From positions 1 through 56,163 of the forward strand of contig NZ_BOOU01000096.1 of assembly GCF_016863395.1 (NCBI RefSeq): a stretch of 56,163 nt of DNA, in the 5' to 3' direction. Shown here in pieces: positions 51,348 through 56,163 of the stretch (the stretch's first letter is position 1; each line of letters opens with the position of its first letter). Below the pieces are notes generated by a model. It was not told where the DNA came from, searched no databases, and saw only the letters and a program-made list of their open reading frames with translations. The position numbers were made by a program, and so were the translations under genes. This DNA is from Sphaerisporangium rufum (GTDB lineage Bacteria; Actinomycetota; Actinomycetes; Streptosporangiales; Streptosporangiaceae).

Positions 51348-52197
51348 TGGCGTCCTCCTTCGGTGCTCCGCCCAGCAGGGCGGCGAGTACGGCTTCGTCG
51401 GCCGGCGTGATCCCCAGCCGGTTGTTGTGCAGGTGCAGGAGGTGGAAAACCCACTGCCACGTGGTGAGCGACACGCCTGCCGCGATGGCCCCGGCCGCGG
51501 TGGCGCGGACCGCGTCGCCGTAATCCCCGGCGTCGAGCACCAGTTGCGGCGGTAGGCCGTTTTCGGCGGCCCGGATCGCGGGCGCCAGCCGGGTGGCCGC
51601 CGCGACCGCGGCCGCACGGCCGGCGGACGCGAGGGGCTCGTCCCGGCCCGTCCAGTACCAGAAGTACCTGGACCAGAACTGCTCCTCCGCACCTGGCAGG
51701 CAGTGCCGGAGGACGTTCTTCATCGTCAGCGCCGCAAGGGCCTGGCGCCGGGGACGGTCGAGTTCCTCGCACACCGCGCGCAGCGCGATCTCACTGGACC
51801 GCATGAAGCCGCCCTCGGCCGCATGAACTCCTTCGGCGCCGCCGTACCGGCGCGACTCGGGCTCGTAGAGCCGGACGTCGACCGCCTCCCAGTAATCCAT
51901 GGGAAGTGGTCCCGGCAGGGACTCGACCGGAGCGCTCGGATCGCTCCGCATCTCCCGCAGGAAGCCGGGGAAGCGGCCGGTGAGGTCGGTGTAAACGTCG
52001 TCCAGGAGTGCGGCCGGCCCCTGAACGCGCAGCCTGATGTGCGGGCCGCCGAGGTCGAGGAACCGGAGGAAGAACCAGCGGCCATGCTCGCCGGCGGTCT
52101 CGAGCCGGTGGTGTGTCCCCGCGACCAGATCCTGAACCACCCCGTCCAGCCGCTCGAAGGCGCCGGGATAGATCGCACAGTAGAGCCAGGAATGCAT
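51304..52197 (-). CDS. SpaB_C-type protein (thiopeptide-type dehydratase elimination subunit)
   Basis: 297 residues. MHSWLYCAIYPGAFERLDGVVQDLV, GRWFFLRFLDLGGPHIRLRVQG, REMRSDPSAPVESLPGPLPMDYWEAVDVRLYEPESRRYGG and HLLHLHNNRLGITPADEAVLAALL follow the pattern of stand-alone LanB C-terminal proteins. In thiopeptide and goadsporin pathways this protein removes glutamate from glutamylated Ser/Thr to give dehydro residues. A related paralogue forms the pyridine ring in thiopeptides; since only one is seen, elimination is the likelier role. Weak ribosome-binding site; probably coupled to lanB, which ends 2 bp before. Confidence 0.87.
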   Translation of the reverse strand: MHSWLYCAIYPGAFERLDGVVQDLVAGTHHRLETAGEHGRWFFLRFLDLGGPHIRLRVQGPAALLDDVYTDLTGRFPGFLREMRSDPSAPVESLPGPLPMDYWEAVDVRLYEPESRRYGGAEGVHAAEGGFMRSSEIALRAVCEELDRPRRQALAALTMKNVLRHCLPGAEEQFWSRYFWYWTGRDEPLASAGRAAAVAAATRLAPAIRAAENGLPPQLVLDAGDYGDAVRATAAGAIAAGVSLTTWQWVFHLLHLHNNRLGITPADEAVLAALLGGAPKEDANGHRSDGRLAAVHP

Positions 52198-52199
52198 GA

Positions 52200-54656
52200 T
52201 CAGGACCCGTTCCAGCTCAGGTGGGCGACGTACTCGGTGGTACGCGGATGTCCGTCGATCAACGGGGAGTCGACCCCGGCCCGAGGGAGGGCCTCCTCCA
52301 TGATGAGGATCTCACCCGGGGTGAGGGTGTCCAGGAGGCCCAGGACGGAGAGGGGCACGGCGCCGGACAGCCAGAGGGGCTTACGTGACTTGGCGAACAG
52401 GTCGGGTTCCGTCGTCCCACGGCGGACGAAAAGCTCGTCCGCAAGGCCGTGCGCCCGAGCCCACTCACGGTAGGCGGCGAAAGTCAGGGCCGGGTCGGGC
52501 GCCTTCAACTCGGCCAGCAGTTCGTTCGCGTCCACCATCCAGTGGGCTCGACGAGTGATCACCGAGCCGATGCGCTCGCGAGGCCGGTGCGTGACTCCGG
52601 CGGACCGCTCAAGATCGAGCAACAGTGAGGCGGTCCCCGGTGCTTCAGGCGCCGAGCAGTACCACGGGCTGGCGATGGTGGCCAGCACGTTGGCGGACCC
52701 GTTCAGGATGCGGCGGGGGACGATCCCCGAGTAGAAGGGGACGACCGGGCCGTGCTCGTCCGCCACGACCAGCGTTCCGGAGCGCTCGTCCAGCCGGATC
52801 CGCAACCGGTCCAGGGCCATCGAAGCTCCTGCGGGTACCAGTCCGCCGCCGACGTCGAGTGCCGGGGCGCGCCCCGTGCACCGCCCCTGGACGGGGTTCC
52901 AGTCCGCGGCCACGGTGAGTTCCAGTGGCCGCGAACCCGCCGGCACCAGATGTTCCAGCCATGCCTTCAGCGGATCTTCGAGGATCCCGGGGGCCGGCAG
53001 TTTGCGGAAGCGGGCGGCCACACCTCCTACGCCGTCCATTAGCTGGTTCAAAACGATCACCTGTTCCCCGTCTTCCAGGGTGGCGAGCTGGAACAGGATC
53101 GCGAAGGCGGGCCGCAGCGTCGAGGGGCCCATGCCGATGTCGGCGACCGACTCCGCGGGCAGCCTGATGTCGACGTTGCGCCGCAGGTGCGGGCCGGGCG
53201 TGGTCATGTAGTGGGCGAGGAACGCCGGCAGCGCCAGAGAATCGTGGACGGGCGCCATATGCCGCCGCCAGAAATCGACCGCACTCACGTACTGCGGCAG
53301 GACCCGCAGGCAGGCCGAGAGTCGTCGGCCATAACCGGCGAGGGCTTCCTCGACCCACTTGGGCAGCATAGGGAGGGCCTCGTTCCGGACGACATCTTCC
53401 CGAACCGCCAGGTCGGGGACCCGTGGCGCCGTGGCCGTGGCCGTCATCGCGTCGAGTTCGGCTGCCCGGCGCCTGATCCGCGAGACCAGAGCGGCTCGCA
53501 CCCGGGGCGCGGCCACAGGCAACCTCAGGAGGCCTTCCCGCATGTCGCGAAGCGCGTCGGCCACTTCGCTCCCCATCGCCTCGGTGACTCCGGGGCATTC
53601 GGCCAGCGCGGTCATCGAGTGGTGGGGGTCATAATCTCCGGGGGCCCAGACCGACTCCAGGCGAAGCAGACCCGAGTCGGTCAACCGGGCCACCCGGGGC
53701 CAGCCCGCCTCCGCGTCCTCCCCGCGTAATGCCGCGATCACCTGTGCACCCGGCATGGCATGGGACATCGCGGGTGCCTGGCCGCGGTGGACGGTCAGGT
53801 CGGTGAGCAGATCCTCTCGCCAGAAGAAGCTGTTGGTCCCGGTGTGGGAGTACGTGGCGCGCAGCATGCGCCTACCGTCCAGACGAACCGCCGGGTGGTA
53901 GCGCAAGAGGCGGCCGGCGGTCTCGTGTGCGGAGAAACGCTGGAGGAGGCGAACGTACAGCGGCTGGGGCAGCGTCGCGACTGCTCGGTAGGAACCGCCC
54001 TCGGTGGTGCCTTCAGGGCCTTCGCCGCCGAACGAACCTACTGCCACCAGGCTGAACCAACCGAGAGGACTGGTCTTGACCGTCGCCCGCACGAGGTAGT
54101 TGAAGAGCGTGCGCACCAGTCTCCGCCTCGACTTGGCCCCGGCGACGGCCGGACCGCCCCGCAGCACGGCGGCGATGACCTCAGGCGCTGCCAGGGAGAG
54201 GGCCCGGAGCATCTCATCCGTGCGAGCCTGCTCGAACAGTCCGGCTTCGAGTTCGGCGAGCTCCGCCGCGAAGATCTCCAGGTAGGCCGCGCCGGTCGCC
54301 TCGGAGCCCTCCAGGCACGCCAGCCATCGGGCCAGCGCCAGGCGTGCGTCCGGCGCGAGCCGGTCGGCGATCCGGTCGCGTGCCTCCGCGGTGATCCGCG
54401 GGAGGCGGCCATTGTGCACGTCCCTGCGGAGGCTCACTGCGGCACGGCGCTCAGCCGCGGGCAGGGTGGGCACGAGTTCGTACAAGGCGTCGGTCAGCGG
54501 GGCGGCGAGTTTCGCGGCCTGGGACCTGAGCACCCGGGCCTCGTCGAGCGTGGCCAGCGAGCGATTCGCGCGGAGCCGTGATGGCCCGGTCGCCGCGTAC
54601 CCGGAGCAGCGGATGACGACGAAGGGGGCGATGGTCGCCGATTCCTGAAATGTCAT
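52200..54656 (-). CDS. LanB-type tRNA-Glu-dependent glutamylation protein (split lantibiotic dehydratase)
   Basis: 818 residues without the C-terminal elimination domain, which is the separate next gene. The N-terminus FVVIRCSGYAATGPSRLR, KSRRRLVRTLFNYLVRATVKTSPLGWFSLVAVG, RYHPAVRLDGRRMLRATYSHTG and VADEHGPVVPFYSGIVPRRILNG match the glutamylation (Lant_dehydr_N) domain. It activates Ser/Thr side chains with glutamate from charged tRNA. The ATG at 54656 overlaps the protease stop by four bases, with GGAGG 6 nt upstream. Confidence 0.92.
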   Translation of the reverse strand: MTFQESATIAPFVVIRCSGYAATGPSRLRANRSLATLDEARVLRSQAAKLAAPLTDALYELVPTLPAAERRAAVSLRRDVHNGRLPRITAEARDRIADRLAPDARLALARWLACLEGSEATGAAYLEIFAAELAELEAGLFEQARTDEMLRALSLAAPEVIAAVLRGGPAVAGAKSRRRLVRTLFNYLVRATVKTSPLGWFSLVAVGSFGGEGPEGTTEGGSYRAVATLPQPLYVRLLQRFSAHETAGRLLRYHPAVRLDGRRMLRATYSHTGTNSFFWREDLLTDLTVHRGQAPAMSHAMPGAQVIAALRGEDAEAGWPRVARLTDSGLLRLESVWAPGDYDPHHSMTALAECPGVTEAMGSEVADALRDMREGLLRLPVAAPRVRAALVSRIRRRAAELDAMTATATAPRVPDLAVREDVVRNEALPMLPKWVEEALAGYGRRLSACLRVLPQYVSAVDFWRRHMAPVHDSLALPAFLAHYMTTPGPHLRRNVDIRLPAESVADIGMGPSTLRPAFAILFQLATLEDGEQVIVLNQLMDGVGGVAARFRKLPAPGILEDPLKAWLEHLVPAGSRPLELTVAADWNPVQGRCTGRAPALDVGGGLVPAGASMALDRLRIRLDERSGTLVVADEHGPVVPFYSGIVPRRILNGSANVLATIASPWYCSAPEAPGTASLLLDLERSAGVTHRPRERIGSVITRRAHWMVDANELLAELKAPDPALTFAAYREWARAHGLADELFVRRGTTEPDLFAKSRKPLWLSGAVPLSVLGLLDTLTPGEILIMEEALPRAGVDSPLIDGHPRTTEYVAHLSWNGS

Positions 54657-55786
54657 GTCGATCCTCCGACGGAGGCGACGAAGCGAGCGACGAACAAGGC
54701 CATTACCCCTAGGTAGGCGACTGCCAGCACGCCGTATCCCAGGTACAGCAGGCGAAGCCGGCGACTGGCGGTCTTGTGATGATGCGAGAAGGGCGTGCGC
54801 AGGACGATGCTCAACAGGTATTGGATCGCCCTGCGACGGAACGAGTGGTGGCCGGTCGCCGCTTCGAGCGCGTGTAAGCCGTCACTCGGCAACAACGGGT
54901 TGACGTCGTTGGCCAAGGTCAGCAGGAGGGTGTAGGCGACCGCCGCGGCGAGCGCGCGGAGTGTGGGGTCGTCAGTGGCGAAGGCCAGAGTTCCGGCCAC
55001 ACCGGCGTTCAGGGCATCGATGATGATTCCTGACATGGTGATGACCACCAGCGGTGTCCGGCGGTCGAGCCGGTAAGCATGTGAGCGATCGACGTAAGGC
55101 CGGGGCAGGAACCAGAACCAGAAGGCGATCCCGGCCTCGGGCACCGTGACACCGTAGTACCGGCACGACAGCCAGTGGCCGGCCTCGTGCGCCATCAAGT
55201 GAAGCAGCAGAATGAACGGCACCGCGATCGAGGCGGTACCGAGGGCCCGGACGTCGAGCAGTCGGATCGCCGCTGCCGCGGCCACACCGGTCGCCGCCAT
55301 GGCGACCACGCATACGAGGGCTCCGGCGACCGTCCGGGCCCGGCTCCGGGATGTCCCGGGCCTGCCCGCGGCGGCCGGTGGAGCGGAGTCGCGCACCAGG
55401 ACCAGGCGCCGCATGGGAATCTCCGCCAGGCCGCGGGCGGCTCTATTGCGCAGCCCTTCCGCCGCAGGCGCGACATCCAGCAGTCCTATCCCGCGGATCT
55501 CCGACAGGAAACCCGCAACGGTTCTCGCGGCGACCGACTCCTCTACCTGAAAAACGCGCGAGACCTGCCGCGACAGAAAGCGGGGGGTCACCCCCTCCTG
55601 CAAATACCTGATGAACATCCGCGAACTACGGCCGAGCCGGAAATAACGACCGCTGTCCGCCCGGTAGAGCAACAGGCCCGATTCGTTCTCGGCGACGATT
55701 TCCACTGACGGTGCGAAGGCGACCGGGAGATCCCAGGCCAACTGCGCATCACCCGCCGGAGCGGACCTGGAATCGAGGCGCGACAT
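54653..55786 (-). CDS. PqqD-like/M50 site-2 protease-type membrane protein
   Basis: 377 residues. Residues 1 to about 110 resemble a PqqD-type leader-binding domain (FAPSVEIVAENESGLLLYRADSGRYFRLG, FLSEIRGIGLLDV). A membrane region with about six helices follows, holding the zinc motif HLMAHEAGHW (HEAGH at 200-204) and NDVNPLLPSDGLHAL (about 293-307), the second S2P motif with the zinc Asp. The start is ATG at 55786 with GGGGAGG upstream. It is the gene right after the precursor, so it likely handles the leader peptide or exports/processes the product; this is inferred. Confidence 0.85.
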   Translation of the reverse strand: MSRLDSRSAPAGDAQLAWDLPVAFAPSVEIVAENESGLLLYRADSGRYFRLGRSSRMFIRYLQEGVTPRFLSRQVSRVFQVEESVAARTVAGFLSEIRGIGLLDVAPAAEGLRNRAARGLAEIPMRRLVLVRDSAPPAAAGRPGTSRSRARTVAGALVCVVAMAATGVAAAAAIRLLDVRALGTASIAVPFILLLHLMAHEAGHWLSCRYYGVTVPEAGIAFWFWFLPRPYVDRSHAYRLDRRTPLVVITMSGIIIDALNAGVAGTLAFATDDPTLRALAAAVAYTLLLTLANDVNPLLPSDGLHALEAATGHHSFRRRAIQYLLSIVLRTPFSHHHKTASRRLRLLYLGYGVLAVAYLGVMALFVARFVASVGGST

Positions 55787-55821
55787 CGGACTGGGACCTC
55801 CCCTCTGACCGATCCTCAGAC

Positions 55822-56010
55822 TCAGCCGGTGATGGACGATCCGGCGCTGGAAACGCTGCTCGCGCTGCTGCACGTGCCGGTGGAGAAGGTGAAGGCACTG
55901 CTCAGGCTCGAACCGAACGAACGACCGGCTTCCATCTCGTCACCCGAGAGTTCGCGAGCGAAGAGCTCGAAATCCGCGGCGAAATCGGGGGCGAGGCCGT
56001 GATCCTGCAT
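55822..56010 (-). CDS. RiPP precursor peptide, Ser-rich core
   Basis: 62 residues, ATG at 56010 with GGAAGGG upstream. Residues 1-30 are an acidic leader (FELFARELSGDEMEAGR at 14-30). Residues 31-62 hold 14 Ser, 4 Thr and one Cys (47) among 32 residues, with six Ser-Ser pairs (34-35, 37-38, 48-49, 51-52, 54-55, 58-59), as in SSASSVSSAGSS. This matches a substrate for YcaO/LanB modification to oxazoles, thiazole and dehydroalanine. It is the first gene of the operon, 35 bp before the protease gene. An in-frame extension to 56157 lacks leader-like character and is rejected. Cleavage site unknown. Confidence 0.85.
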   Translation of the reverse strand: MQDHGLAPDFAADFELFARELSGDEMEAGRSFGSSLSSAFTFSTGTCSSASSVSSAGSSITG

Positions 56011-56163
56011 GACGAATCCCTTCCTTTCCAATTGCCATTCTGTGGACAAATGCAGTCTTGCATGCGCCGGCAGATCAGGTGAAGTGTGACGTGAATCACA
56101 AATACAGGTCTCAGAAATTACTATCGGCTGGGCAATTGATTCCGCCTGCGGAACCAATTGCCC
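56011..56163 (-). promoter_or_regulatory. Upstream region of the RiPP operon (truncated by window edge)
   Basis: AT-richer than the operon and lacking a gene, so it should contain the promoter for the precursor. No confident -10/-35 pair is assigned. The window ends before the region does. Confidence 0.4.

Noticed and set aside
51304-52197. Pyridine synthase of a thiopeptide pathway
   Set aside because: Only one SpaB_C-type protein is in the window and the core has a single Cys, so the elimination role is favoured; not fully excluded.

Overview
The window comes from a high-GC actinomycete. Evidence: GTG starts are frequent, stop and start codons overlap (GTGA/ATGA), galU and mtnP look leaderless, and there is a helix-turn-helix/DUF5753 + DUF397 + HATPase trio, an LCP wall ligase and an actinobacterial FmdB-mtnP-SAF neighbourhood. 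A Streptosporangiales/Thermomonosporaceae-like host would fit, but the sequence alone does not prove it.

Left part (1-13.4 kb) is ordinary chromosome. A minus-strand operon runs galU - small repeat-encoded ORF - moeA - moaC - mog (UDP-glucose and molybdenum cofactor synthesis), divergent from fthC (5-formyl-THF cyclo-ligase). Then come an LCP cell-wall ligase, a K+/H+-type antiporter, FmdB (behind a CIRCE-like operator), mtnP (behind a DnaA-box palindrome), a SAF-domain protein, a methyltransferase, a VanY-type peptidase and an unknown membrane-anchored protein. The segment ends at a tRNA-Arg(CCU).

13.5-29.2 kb is a defence island, visibly AT-richer than its surroundings and starting right behind the tRNA. 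It holds a frameshifted IS481-type transposase, a complete single-strand DNA phosphorothioation operon sspABCD, an upstream gene pair (a DndB-like DGQHR protein and a GIY-YIG nuclease), a 22-bp copy of the tRNA anticodon-arm region, and an McrBC type IV restriction pair whose McrB carries an EVE/PUA-like segment. No SspE-type effector and no integrase are seen. The combination Ssp modification + DGQHR protein + GIY-YIG nuclease is the best candidate here for an under-described defence system.

29.2-35.4 kb holds the HATPase (with four 16-residue repeats), HTH-DUF5753 and DUF397 regulators, about 1.3 kb without a gene, and a secreted beta-helix/ricin-lectin enzyme. 35.4-41.5 kb is a probable toxin/immunity pair: a 1798-residue secreted LamG/Ig-like protein ending in a NucA/NucB-type nuclease domain, followed by a DUF6461 protein. 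42-46.8 kb holds an HTH-nSTAND-WD40 protein with 14 WD repeats and a winged-helix regulator. An upstream sequence motif is shared between these two.

46.9-56.0 kb is one minus-strand RiPP operon: a 62-residue Ser-rich precursor, a PqqD-M50 membrane protease, split LanB (glutamylation protein plus SpaB_C-type lyase), a YcaO cyclodehydratase ending in PxPxP, an F-type ThiF-like partner, a fused flavin dehydrogenase and a second nitroreductase. With only one SpaB_C-type protein visible, the expected product is a goadsporin-like linear azole peptide with dehydroamino acids. The right window edge cuts the promoter region, and genes for export or pyridine formation could lie beyond it.
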